DNA from: CAZVGZ01 sp964627605
GTDB lineage: Bacteria; Latescibacterota; MWCZ01; CAZVGZ01
DNA length: 64,000 nt
Direction of reading: 5' to 3'
NCBI GenBank assembly: GCA_964627605.1
Contig: CAZVGZ010000011.1
Span: 1-64,000, forward strand
Shown here: in pieces, positions 9,375-17,628 of the stretch
How positions within the stretch are numbered: position 1 is the first letter of the stretch
Layout: every line of letters starts with the position of its first letter
Position numbers and translations under genes: made by a program
The notes under the pieces: generated by a model
What the model saw: the letters and a program-made list of their open reading frames with translations, nothing else
What the model was told of the DNA's origin: nothing
Databases searched by the model: none

Positions 9375-11399
9375 CTACTCCTCTTCCTGACGCAGACGTT
9401 CGAGCACAGTCACGTCTTCGAGCGTGGTGGTGTCACCCACCGAGTCCGAGCCAGACGCTATCTCCCGCAGCAGCCGCCGCATGATCTTGCCGCTTCGGGT
9501 TTTTGGCAGCGCGTCGGTAAAACGTATGTCGTCAGGCTTGGCGATCGCACCGATCTCCGCACCGACGTGATCCCTGAGCTGTGCCCTAAGTTCCTCGGAG
9601 GGCTCGCGACCCCCCTCCAAAGTGACGAACGCGCAGATCGCGGTGCCCTTAATATCATCTGAACGACCGACAACTGCCGATTCGGCGACGGTTTCGTGGC
9701 TCACCAGCGCACTCTCGACCTCCATCGTCCCAAGCCGATGCCCGGCGACGTTTATAACGTCATCCACACGGCCCATAATCCAGTAGTACTCGTGTTCTTT
9801 GTCCTGTCTAGCGCCATCGCCGGTAAAATAGATATCTCCGTCACCAATTTCGGTCCAGTACTGCTTTTTGAATCGCTCGTCGTCGCCGTAGATAGTACGA
9901 AGCATCGACGGCCACGGTTTTGTGATTACCAGATAGCCGCCCTCACCTGGTTTGACTACAGTACCGTCCTTCTGCCTTATCTCAGGAAAAATCCCAGGAA
10001 ACGGCTTTGTAGCTGTCCCAGGCACCATCGGTGTAGCACCAGGCAGCGGGGTTATCATAATCGCACCGGTCTCGGTCTGCCACCATGTATCGACAATCGG
10101 GCAGCGGCCTTTGCCGATGATTCTGTAGTACCACATCCATGCTTCAGGGTTGATAGGCTCGCCCACGGTTCCCAACAGCCTCAAACTCGACAGGCTGTGC
10201 CGCATGGGCCAGCTCTCACCCCATTTAATGAAAGCACGGATCGCCGTCGGGGCGGTGTAGTAGACGTTGACTTTGTATTTGTCGACGATCGCCCAGAATC
10301 GATCAGGTTCCGGATAGTTGGGAGCGCCTTCGTACATCAACGTGGTCACACCGTTCGCAAGGGGGCCGTAAACTATGTAGCTATGCCCTGTGACCCATCC
10401 GATATCCGCTGTACACCAGTAGACATCTTCGTCTTTGAGGTCGAACACCCATTTGCATGTTAGGGCTGCCTGAAGCAGGTATCCCGCAGTTGTGTGCACC
10501 ACACCTTTTGGTTTGCCGGTCGTTCCGCTAGTGTAGAGGATATATAGCGGATGCTCAGAGTCGAGCCGCTCAGCCTCGCACTCATCGCCCACCGTCTCCA
10601 TCATCTCGTGCCACCAGTGGTCGCGCCCTGGCTCCATGTGGACATCGTGAGCCGTGCGTTTGACCACCACTATCTGCGCCACAGACGGCGTTCCACCCTC
10701 TATCGCGTCATCAACAGCCTCCTTTAAGGGGACGATATTGCCCCTGCGCCATCCCCCATCGGCGGTGACAATTAGCCGGGCTTGAGCGTCGTTGACCCGA
10801 TCCCTTACTGACTCAGCGCTGAATCCGCCAAATATCACCGTGTGAACAGCTCCCAGACGGGCGCACGAGAGCATCGCGATCGCCAGTTCAGGCACCATGG
10901 GCATATAAAGTGCCACACGGTCGCCAGTCCTTACTCCCAGTTTTTTGAGAACATTGGCAAATCTGCAAACCTCACGGTGAAGCTGCTGATAGGTCAGCGT
11001 CCTCTGATCGCCCAGTTCACCTTCCCAGATAAGCGCAGCCTTATTTCGCCGCCAGGTGGTCAGATGCCTGTCAAGACAGTTGTGGGAGATGTTAATCTCC
11101 CCGCCGACGAACCATTTAGCGAACGGCGGTTTCCAGTCCAGCACCTGGTCCCACTCTTTGAACCACGAGAGGTTTTCCCTGGCCTGCCTGGCCCAAAATG
11201 CCTCCAGATCCTCTTCAGCTTCCCTATACAGCGCCTCATACTCCGCAAAACTCTTGACGTGGGCGTTTTGGGAGAACTCCTCAGAAGGTGTGAACACCCT
11301 CTCCTCTTGGAGTACTGAGATTATCTCAGGCTGCGCCGAACTCTTTGCGCTGGCTTTTGCAGGCGTCTTTTTCTTCGCGGCAGGCTTTCTCTGTGTCAT
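9375..11399 (-). CDS. acs: Acetyl-CoA synthetase (AMP-forming)
   Basis: Acs activates acetate with ATP and coenzyme A through acetyl-AMP. The 674-residue length and the motifs fit: the P-loop-like YTSGTTGKPKGVVH at 289-302, DTWWQTETG near 440, YFTGDGA near 540, and the C-terminal SGKIMRR with the acetylatable lysine near 638. The N-terminus has an extra lysine/alanine-rich stretch of about 22 residues that is unusual and probably disordered. The start is ATG 11399 with GAGAGGGG upstream. A strong terminator follows. The truncated PhyH gene lies 117 bases upstream. Activity on propionate cannot be excluded. Confidence 0.93.
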   Translation of the reverse strand: MTQRKPAAKKKTPAKASAKSSAQPEIISVLQEERVFTPSEEFSQNAHVKSFAEYEALYREAEEDLEAFWARQARENLSWFKEWDQVLDWKPPFAKWFVGGEINISHNCLDRHLTTWRRNKAALIWEGELGDQRTLTYQQLHREVCRFANVLKKLGVRTGDRVALYMPMVPELAIAMLSCARLGAVHTVIFGGFSAESVRDRVNDAQARLIVTADGGWRRGNIVPLKEAVDDAIEGGTPSVAQIVVVKRTAHDVHMEPGRDHWWHEMMETVGDECEAERLDSEHPLYILYTSGTTGKPKGVVHTTAGYLLQAALTCKWVFDLKDEDVYWCTADIGWVTGHSYIVYGPLANGVTTLMYEGAPNYPEPDRFWAIVDKYKVNVYYTAPTAIRAFIKWGESWPMRHSLSSLRLLGTVGEPINPEAWMWYYRIIGKGRCPIVDTWWQTETGAIMITPLPGATPMVPGTATKPFPGIFPEIRQKDGTVVKPGEGGYLVITKPWPSMLRTIYGDDERFKKQYWTEIGDGDIYFTGDGARQDKEHEYYWIMGRVDDVINVAGHRLGTMEVESALVSHETVAESAVVGRSDDIKGTAICAFVTLEGGREPSEELRAQLRDHVGAEIGAIAKPDDIRFTDALPKTRSGKIMRRLLREIASGSDSVGDTTTLEDVTVLERLRQEEE

Positions 11400-11516
11400 G
11401 ATAGTTGCCCCTCTCTCGTACTTGGATACCCCTCAAGTCCTGGCCTGTGTCCTAACGGGCAATGAAGCTAGACCGGTGTCCCAATCTCGTCAAGTCACGA
11501 TTTGAGAAATAGACAT

Positions 11517-12092
11517 TCAACGCACCAGTTGGACCCTCATGGTGTGCGTTGTCTCGCCAACCAGCACCGCTAGCGACCCTAGCTCGTAGCCCACATCGCC
11601 AAACGGGGTCCAGCACGTATATACGTTTTTAGTACCGCGCCCCATATAGACCATGTCGTAGTGCGCTCCGGTATTGCCGCCAGGTTCTACTACACGGAGC
11701 CATTTGTAGTCGTAGGTAATCACGTCGCCAGACAGAAAGTGAACAAAAAAATCCATAATCTCCGGCGAATCGACCACCGACAAGAATTCGGGAGAGTGTG
11801 TCAACTCTTTGCGCCCACCGCCAAAATGGCCACGACCATCCTCAGCTACGACCGCTTCATCCATGGGAAATCTGCTGTCGATCTGCCCGTTCTGATTGAG
11901 GTGGTCGAGGAGCATCGCCCGAGCATCCAAGACCGCCTGACGCGACTGCAGCCTCCGTAACAGCAGATAGCCGTCCTCATCCATCCGCTCGTTGAGGAGT
12001 TGGGCGTCGTCCAGGATGTCGTTCGCCTCCCGTAGATCGCCCAGGTATGACCCGCCGAGTTCCAGAACCGATTTTCCCATCACAAGCTGCAC
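11517..12092 (-). CDS. Truncated phytanoyl-CoA dioxygenase (PhyH) family protein, probable remnant
   Basis: The 191 residues match the first two thirds of PhyH-type Fe(II)/2-oxoglutarate dioxygenases, including the first two iron ligands in GAHYDMVY (H144, D146) and CWTPFGDV. Full members usually continue for 80 to 100 more residues, with a third histidine and the arginine that binds 2-oxoglutarate. Here a TGA at 11517 ends the frame after an unrelated-looking tail, and the 117 bases before acs do not code for the missing part in another frame. It therefore lacks the third ligand and should be inactive as a dioxygenase. It reads from a GTG at 12092 with GGAG upstream. A short form with another role is possible but less likely. 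Confidence 0.65.
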   Translation of the reverse strand: MQLVMGKSVLELGGSYLGDLREANDILDDAQLLNERMDEDGYLLLRRLQSRQAVLDARAMLLDHLNQNGQIDSRFPMDEAVVAEDGRGHFGGGRKELTHSPEFLSVVDSPEIMDFFVHFLSGDVITYDYKWLRVVEPGGNTGAHYDMVYMGRGTKNVYTCWTPFGDVGYELGSLAVLVGETTHTMRVQLVR

Positions 12093-12172
12093 GGCAGCTC
12101 CGATTACTTGATCCGGCTGGTGTAATCTCCCTCAGTCGATCGTTGGGAGCGATCAAAGAAGGGAGATGGGTA

Positions 12173-13273
12173 CTAGTTCTCGATCAACTTTCTGTATTCA
12201 GGATCAGGGAGATCACAAGCCGACTCCAGCGCCTGGCAGATGGCTTCAATATTCTCCAACGACACATCGGGCTCACACTCAGCTCCGACACACAGTCCGC
12301 CTTCAGGAGCGCTCAACGTCTCCACCGCCTCGTGGATGTGATCGGATATCTCCAGGGGTGTAGCGAACGGGAATAGCTGACGGTCGAGATCAAGATTGAT
12401 AGAGATCTTGCCCTTGATCACATCCCTTATCCCCTCCAGACTGTTGGCCCTAATCTGCGGGTTTATCATCGACACCCCTACGTCGATAAGATCGTCGATG
12501 ATCTCCAAAATGTGACCGTCTGAGTGGAGGTAGATCGGGATATTCCTGTCGCGGCATGGGCCCATCACAGCTTCGTAAGTCGGTTTGACGAATTTTCGCC
12601 ACATCTCCGGGCGTATAGGCAGCGCGTGCTGCATCCCCAGGTCTTCGCCAAAGCTCATAAACTCCGCGCCAGCACCAAGATACTGTTGCGTTACGGTCAC
12701 GCAGTAGTGCTCCAACACCTCGATCAGCTTCCACAACCTGGGATCGTCATCAGCCATATCGAGCATCAGGTTATCAAAGCCACGAAGGTAGTAGAGACGC
12801 ATGAAGAAAAACCCGTGGGGAAGCCCACCGCCCCTAGCCAAACCACCAGCCTCCCTTGACGCTTCCATATCCAGAGACAGTTTGCTCCAGTCGGGTTGAG
12901 GCGCCCAGTCGCCCAGTTTCAAAGGATCTGGCGACTCCCAGCTATCGAACGCCGCCCAATCCTCCAGCGGCTCGGAAATCGGCATGCTGTCCATGCCCCG
13001 TGCAATATTGCCCCAAACGGTACCCCAAGTATCGGTGTGCTCGCCATCCTCATAGAGCGGCGGCAGGCTGGGGAAATCGAAGTTGGTCTGACCTTTTTTG
13101 TAAGTCGGAAATATCTTTGGGTGAGCGAGCACTATCGACTCCACTTCATCGCGGTATTTCATCCATGTTGCCGCCATGATAGACACACTGGCATCGACCC
13201 ATTCAGGATGGTCAAAGTAGATTGTTTTCAGAAGGTTGACGGTGTTGTTGTCACGGCCTTTGTAGTCGATCAT
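12173..13273 (-). CDS. Uroporphyrinogen decarboxylase-like protein (URO-D superfamily)
   Basis: The 366-residue protein belongs to the broad URO-D/methyltransferase superfamily, TIM barrels that include HemE and cobamide-dependent MtaA/MtbA methyltransferases. It shows HTDTWGTVWG near residue 78, a GFDNLMLDM segment near 165, FGEDLGMQ near 205, and IYLHSDGHILEIIDDLIDVGVSMINPQ near 250-275. The last stretch carries the histidine position that binds metal in the methyltransferases. It lacks the N-terminal RPPVW-like motif of true HemE, so haem synthesis is unlikely. The ATG at 13273 has AGGAGCG upstream. A second family member lies at the right edge of the window. Function is unknown; corrinoid-linked methyl transfer is an inference. 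Confidence 0.75.
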   Translation of the reverse strand: MIDYKGRDNNTVNLLKTIYFDHPEWVDASVSIMAATWMKYRDEVESIVLAHPKIFPTYKKGQTNFDFPSLPPLYEDGEHTDTWGTVWGNIARGMDSMPISEPLEDWAAFDSWESPDPLKLGDWAPQPDWSKLSLDMEASREAGGLARGGGLPHGFFFMRLYYLRGFDNLMLDMADDDPRLWKLIEVLEHYCVTVTQQYLGAGAEFMSFGEDLGMQHALPIRPEMWRKFVKPTYEAVMGPCRDRNIPIYLHSDGHILEIIDDLIDVGVSMINPQIRANSLEGIRDVIKGKISINLDLDRQLFPFATPLEISDHIHEAVETLSAPEGGLCVGAECEPDVSLENIEAICQALESACDLPDPEYRKLIEN

Positions 13274-13534
13274 ACTGCGCTCCTGGCTATGGTTTGGTGG
13301 TCAAAAGCAGCCACAGTTTCTATCTGAAAAAAATGTCGTCTGGGAAACGCTCAGCCCGGCAGGTGGTTGGGCATCATCTGAAAATCTATATGATAGGTGG
13401 GTTCTGTATCTGGTTTGACTCCGATTGGCACTGTGATAGCAACGATCGTCGCGATCTGGTAGAACCCCACCCAGAAGATAGACCCCACGCCACCTATTCA
13501 TAACATTTTCACCACCGACATTTGCAAACGCCTA

Positions 13535-15124
13535 TCACAACGCCGACAGCGCAGCAATCTCCCTGTCACTCACCGCCCGGTCGTAAAGCCTTACATCGCT
13601 CATACGACCGTCAAAATAGGTATGGGAGCCAAACCCCAGCCTCAACGGCCCTGCGCCACTGAGATCGTAATCGGCAGAACCAAACGAGCTCGACTGCGCC
13701 GCAAGCGATCCGTCGACGTACAGCTGGAGATCGCTATGGTTGCGTACCGCCACGACGTGCGACCAACCAGTGGGCATCTGCTTGTCGCAGGTGGCTGACA
13801 CTCCGGCGCTAAATGAGTGGACGTGTCCAGACGGAAGTGTACCGCAGAATAGCAGCCCGTCGTACACCGCCATCGACCATGCTCGGCGATATGTCACATC
13901 TGGCGTCCAGTCGAGGCGGCCGATCAGCGTCCAACCATCATCACCGTCGTAGCGATACACCTGCGCCAGAGGCAGCGTCCCGGCGTAGAGTTTGCCGTTA
14001 TACACCACCATCCCCATCACCTCTTTTTCATCACCCAATCGCCCGGTGCTAATCCACTCCTTGTCCCCTTCGCGGCGATAGACCGACCCGCTTGGCCACG
14101 TACCGACGTGCTGAACGCCCTCATAGGTTGCCAAAGAGTATATCTGAGAGTTGTCGTCCTGAACCCCAACATGCGACCAATCTTCACCACCCTCATACCG
14201 CCAGACACCGGAACTTTCGTTGCCCAACGCATAAAGAGTGTCGCCATGAACGCCGAATGTCATCGCCCGACACTTTCCAGGTCTGCCACAATACTCCCAC
14301 GTCGTTTCGCCATCCCACTTGAACACACCCTTCGAGTAGGTTGGCAGTGAGTACAGCTCGCCTCGGTAGACAACCAACGCCGCCGCCTCTCCCGCGTCAC
14401 CAAGTCTGCCACAGTCCTCCCAGCTTTCACCGCCCATGTATCGGTAGACATGACCGCCAGGGGTCATGTTTGGCGATTCAGGGAGCGCGGAGCCTTGGGC
14501 GCGATAGGCAGCGGTACCGCAGAACAGCGAGCCGTCGAAAACAGCCAACGATTCAACGGCGTTGGCGGCGTCAGGAGCCCCACACTCTGTCCAGTTCTCG
14601 CCGCCTTCATACCGAAAAACGCGGCCCGATTCATCTGCGCCCCACTCGAACGTCCCTGCGTAGAGAGAACCTTCGAATACAGCCATTGAGTAGACGTTGA
14701 CGGCGTTTCCAGGGCGCCCGCAGTCGGTCCAACCGTCACCTGTCTGAGCGTTGTCAATTCCGAAAAGAATGTTGCGTCGATTGGGCTGGCTGTGCGTGAC
14801 GCCAGAGTAGTTCATCACACTCAAGTTGAACCCGGTCATTGCGGTCGGGTCATACTTTGCTGCGATGTCGCCGATAACATCGCTGTCTTCTGTGTGGAGC
14901 CATAGCGAGAGGGAAAACTCGCTTTTTCCCATCGCCAGCGTCTGTGACTCGGGTATCTCCACAGATGCAGAACTACCGTCAAACCCCGCTGCGGAGCCTG
15001 TTTCACCTCGGCCAATAGCACCAAAATCGACACCGTGACTGACACCATGGTTACTGTTGCCGGAGACATCTTTCGCATCCCCGGCAAGCGGCCAGTGACC
15101 CAATAACTCACTGTCTATACTCAT
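13535..15124 (-). CDS. LamG domain split by an inserted beta-propeller-like repeat region
   Basis: The first about 130 residues form the start of a LamG/concanavalin-like sandwich (LLGHWPLAGDAKDVSGNSNHG, then SLSLWLHTED). The last about 85 are its end (GWSHVVAVRNHSDLQLYVDG, then GRMSDVRLYDRAVSDREIAAL). Between them lie about seven repeats of roughly 45 residues with the pattern V-x-S-(M/L)-A-V-(F/Y)-x-G-x-L-Y-x-G-T, then V-(F/Y)-R-Y-E-G-G-x-x-W-x-x-C-G. This looks like a complete beta-propeller inserted in the LamG fold. No signal peptide is seen. The gene starts three bases after the Gfo/Idh/MocA stop, so the two are coexpressed. It may bind carbohydrate; ligand and function are unknown. Confidence 0.8.
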   Translation of the reverse strand: MSIDSELLGHWPLAGDAKDVSGNSNHGVSHGVDFGAIGRGETGSAAGFDGSSASVEIPESQTLAMGKSEFSLSLWLHTEDSDVIGDIAAKYDPTAMTGFNLSVMNYSGVTHSQPNRRNILFGIDNAQTGDGWTDCGRPGNAVNVYSMAVFEGSLYAGTFEWGADESGRVFRYEGGENWTECGAPDAANAVESLAVFDGSLFCGTAAYRAQGSALPESPNMTPGGHVYRYMGGESWEDCGRLGDAGEAAALVVYRGELYSLPTYSKGVFKWDGETTWEYCGRPGKCRAMTFGVHGDTLYALGNESSGVWRYEGGEDWSHVGVQDDNSQIYSLATYEGVQHVGTWPSGSVYRREGDKEWISTGRLGDEKEVMGMVVYNGKLYAGTLPLAQVYRYDGDDGWTLIGRLDWTPDVTYRRAWSMAVYDGLLFCGTLPSGHVHSFSAGVSATCDKQMPTGWSHVVAVRNHSDLQLYVDGSLAAQSSSFGSADYDLSGAGPLRLGFGSHTYFDGRMSDVRLYDRAVSDREIAALSAL

Positions 15125-15127
15125 CCT

Positions 15128-16183
15128 CTACCCTTTTCGGTCAGGCCCAACTTCACCAACATCCATCATCTGGTGAAGCGGGTGGTCGTTAATGTCCAGC
15201 GGTAGATCGACGCGGCCACGGCGGCGGCTGGACTCGTACGTCGCAAAAATTATCTCAGTCGTGGCAAGCGCTTTTCTGGCAGACAGTTCAGGCTCGCGCC
15301 CTGTCTCAAGACCGTGGATTAGGTCTTTGATGCCGAATGTGATCGCCGACCATGCGCCGATGTTCTTCTTTTCTGGATACGTGATCTCCCGCAGATTTTT
15401 GTCGCCGATCCCTCGGATGCGCACGACCGGCATCTGAACGTCGATATACCCTTCGCTGCCTAAGAACCGGTGCTCCGCCCCCGGCATTTGACCAGCCCCG
15501 GAAAACATCAAGCCATGGACCCCGTTGGAGAAGCTGATCTGCGAGAGTCCCTGATCCTCCATCCTCACACCGAATACTCCACCATCACTTCTGGCATCAA
15601 TCTGTCCCATGACCCAGTTAGCCGGAGCGTCGTTGTTGTAGAAGTTCATCATGTCAAACCAGTGTGTGCCCCAGTCGTAGAGGTTCCCGCAAAACACCTC
15701 TATTCTTTGAAGCGTACCGATAGCTCCCTGATTCACTAGCGCACGAGCGTGGGCGTATTGAGGCTCAAACCTACGTTGATGGTTGAACGTCAACTGCACC
15801 CCAGCCTTGTCACACGCCGCTTTCATTTTTTTGGCATCCCCAAACGTTGTCGCCATCGGCTTCTCGCAGTGGATCGCTCTGACGCCAGCCTTGGCGCAGT
15901 GGATCACCATCTTGGCGTGCAGTCCTGGCCAGGTGCAGACCGAAACAATATCCGGTTGCTCCTTCTCAACCATCTCCTTGTAGTCTATATAGTGCTTTGG
16001 TAGGCTGTAGAGATTGGCGTATGCCTCGGCATACTCCTTTACTATGTCAGCACAGGCGACCACCTTGACGCTCTCCAGCGCCTGATAGCCCAATACGTGC
16101 GTGTGGGAGATGCCGTGGTCCCTGGAGTCTGGATCGAGGGACGACCTTCCGCATCCGATAATAACCGCTTTGAGTTTAGACAT
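15128..16183 (-). CDS. Gfo/Idh/MocA family oxidoreductase, paralogue 1
   Basis: The 351-residue protein has an N-terminal Rossmann fold (VIIGCGRSSLDPDSRDHG, then VVACADIVKEYAEAYA) and the family motif HCEKPMATT near residue 103 with its catalytic lysine. A C-terminal alpha/beta dimerisation domain includes FNHQRRFEPQY and GTHWFDMMNFY. Family members oxidise or reduce sugars, inositols and bile-type substrates with NAD(P). It is about as long as, and clearly similar throughout to, the next gene upstream, showing a tandem duplication. Both end with the same RRRGRVDLPLDIN-like tail followed by HPLHQM. Neighbours (sulfatase, URO-D-like, LamG protein) suggest sugar catabolism. Substrate unknown. 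Confidence 0.88.
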   Translation of the reverse strand: MSKLKAVIIGCGRSSLDPDSRDHGISHTHVLGYQALESVKVVACADIVKEYAEAYANLYSLPKHYIDYKEMVEKEQPDIVSVCTWPGLHAKMVIHCAKAGVRAIHCEKPMATTFGDAKKMKAACDKAGVQLTFNHQRRFEPQYAHARALVNQGAIGTLQRIEVFCGNLYDWGTHWFDMMNFYNNDAPANWVMGQIDARSDGGVFGVRMEDQGLSQISFSNGVHGLMFSGAGQMPGAEHRFLGSEGYIDVQMPVVRIRGIGDKNLREITYPEKKNIGAWSAITFGIKDLIHGLETGREPELSARKALATTEIIFATYESSRRRGRVDLPLDINDHPLHQMMDVGEVGPDRKG

Positions 16184-16246
16184 CTTTTTTCAAACCTCTC
16201 ATAGGTCGTGTGCGTTTGATCCTATTCGCGATGGTTGCGTTGGGTG

Positions 16247-17278
16247 TTATCCCGAAGCAACCAGCCCGGCGTCAATCATCTGATGAAGCGGGTTGTCATC
16301 TATGTCCAGCGGAAGCTCAACCCGCCCTCGCCTTCGGCTGGACTCATAGGCCGCGAATATCACTTCAGTCGCAGCATACGCTTTTTTGGCGCTGAGTATG
16401 GGCTCGCTGCCGCTCTTAAGAGATTTGGCAAGATCGGCGATGCCAGCTGCGACACACCCGTCAGTGGCCTCGCCGTCAAGTATACGCCAACCTCTGTCGC
16501 CCTTGCCCCTGACTCGAACCTGCGGCCAATCCACTTCGATCAGACCTTCGGTACCCCACAGACGATGTTCAGCCCATATCGTGTTGTCCTCCCCCATCAC
16601 CAAAAGTCCCTGGACTTGGTTGGTGTAGTGGACCTGAACCAGCGCCTGATTCTCGACTCTCGCGCCGAACGCCTTGGCGTCGCTGTGCCGGTGGATCTGT
16701 GCCATCACCCAGTCAACAGGCGTCTCACCATTGTACATGTTAAATAGATCAAGCCAGTGGGTCCCGGTGTCGAGGATGTTGCCCCAGTGGCCCTCCATGC
16801 TCCTAAGCTCACCGATCTCGCCGTCCTGAAGCAGCTTTAGTGCCGTGTTCCATCGCCCTTCAAACCGGTTCTGATGGTTGAACGTCAACTGCACATCGTT
16901 CTCCTCGCACGACTGTTTCATCCGCCGGGCATCACCCAGCGTGTCGGCCATCGGTTTCTCGCAGTGGACCGCTTTTACGCCAGCGTTGGCAGCGTTAATG
17001 ACCATCTCTGCGTGGAGGTGGGGCCATGTGCAGATCGACACGATATCGGGCTTTTCGGTCGCCAGCATCTCGTTGTAGTCGCTGTATGTCGCCGCGATGC
17101 TGTACTCATCGGCGAAAGCAGACCGGTTTTCGTCTACAATATCAGCACAGGCAACGACTTCGCATTCAGGCGTGCTCATGTACCCCCTGACGTGATGGTG
17201 GGCCATCCCCGATCCGGTGGCTCCCTCTGTTCTGATGTGTCTGCCGCAGCCGATCAATGCTGCGCGGTATTGAGGCAC
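16247..17278 (-). CDS. Gfo/Idh/MocA family oxidoreductase, paralogue 2
   Basis: The 343-residue protein has the same plan as its downstream neighbour: GCGRHIRTEGATGSGMAHHH, VVACADIVDENRSAFA, HCEKPMADT with the catalytic lysine, FNHQNRFEGRWN and GTHWLDLFNMYNG. It starts at a GTG (17278) with GGAG six bases ahead; an overlapping ATG is out of frame. The pair may work in sequence, one oxidising and the other reducing a sugar, or may act on different epimers, as tandem MocA-type pairs often do. Upstream lies the TGCGC-rich intergenic region. NAD(P) preference and substrate are not visible. Confidence 0.88.
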   Translation of the reverse strand: MPQYRAALIGCGRHIRTEGATGSGMAHHHVRGYMSTPECEVVACADIVDENRSAFADEYSIAATYSDYNEMLATEKPDIVSICTWPHLHAEMVINAANAGVKAVHCEKPMADTLGDARRMKQSCEENDVQLTFNHQNRFEGRWNTALKLLQDGEIGELRSMEGHWGNILDTGTHWLDLFNMYNGETPVDWVMAQIHRHSDAKAFGARVENQALVQVHYTNQVQGLLVMGEDNTIWAEHRLWGTEGLIEVDWPQVRVRGKGDRGWRILDGEATDGCVAAGIADLAKSLKSGSEPILSAKKAYAATEVIFAAYESSRRRGRVELPLDIDDNPLHQMIDAGLVASG

Positions 17279-17331
17279 ATGTTCTCCTTTGTCAGGTGGA
17301 TGTGTTGTACGTCATGTGATTTCGATATAAT

Positions 17332-17620
17332 ATGCGCGGTTTATCTGCTCCGATGGAATTCTCGCGCATATTTTGCACCAACTGCGCGTCCTCTGCGCAT
17401 TTTTGTCTATGATCCTACGCCGACCACCTACCGGAATTTCGAGCACTGAATAGTTATTAGCACCACTACCCAAAGTCATGGCTGCACTATTCTAACGGTG
17501 CTGTAGATGCGCCTCACCTGCACCAACAGTCCGCAAATCCCACCTAACTGCGCGACGGTCTGCGCGAATGCAATTTTTTGTGCGCCCAATGCGCCAAAGT
17601 GCGCCCCAGGTGCGCGAATT
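17332..17620. repeat. TGCGC-rich phased repeat region between two genes
   Basis: The 350 bases between the sulfatase stop (17629) and the Gfo/Idh/MocA start (17278) hold about ten TGCGC pentamers on the plus strand, far more than chance. At 17549-17620 they are phased: TGCGCGACGGTC, TGCGCGAATGCAATTTTTTG, TGCGCCCAA, TGCGCCAAAG, TGCGCCCCAGG, TGCGCGAATT, so several units are 9-11 bases long, close to one helical turn. No gene or clear promoter was found here. It could be a protein-binding array, a regulatory leader, or a simple-sequence expansion. Confidence 0.6.
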
Positions 17621-17628
17621 ACGTCCGA

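Noticed and set aside
12173..13273. hemE, the haem-pathway decarboxylase
   Set aside because: The N-terminal signature of HemE is missing, and the protein fits the divergent URO-D-like branch, as does the gene at the right edge.
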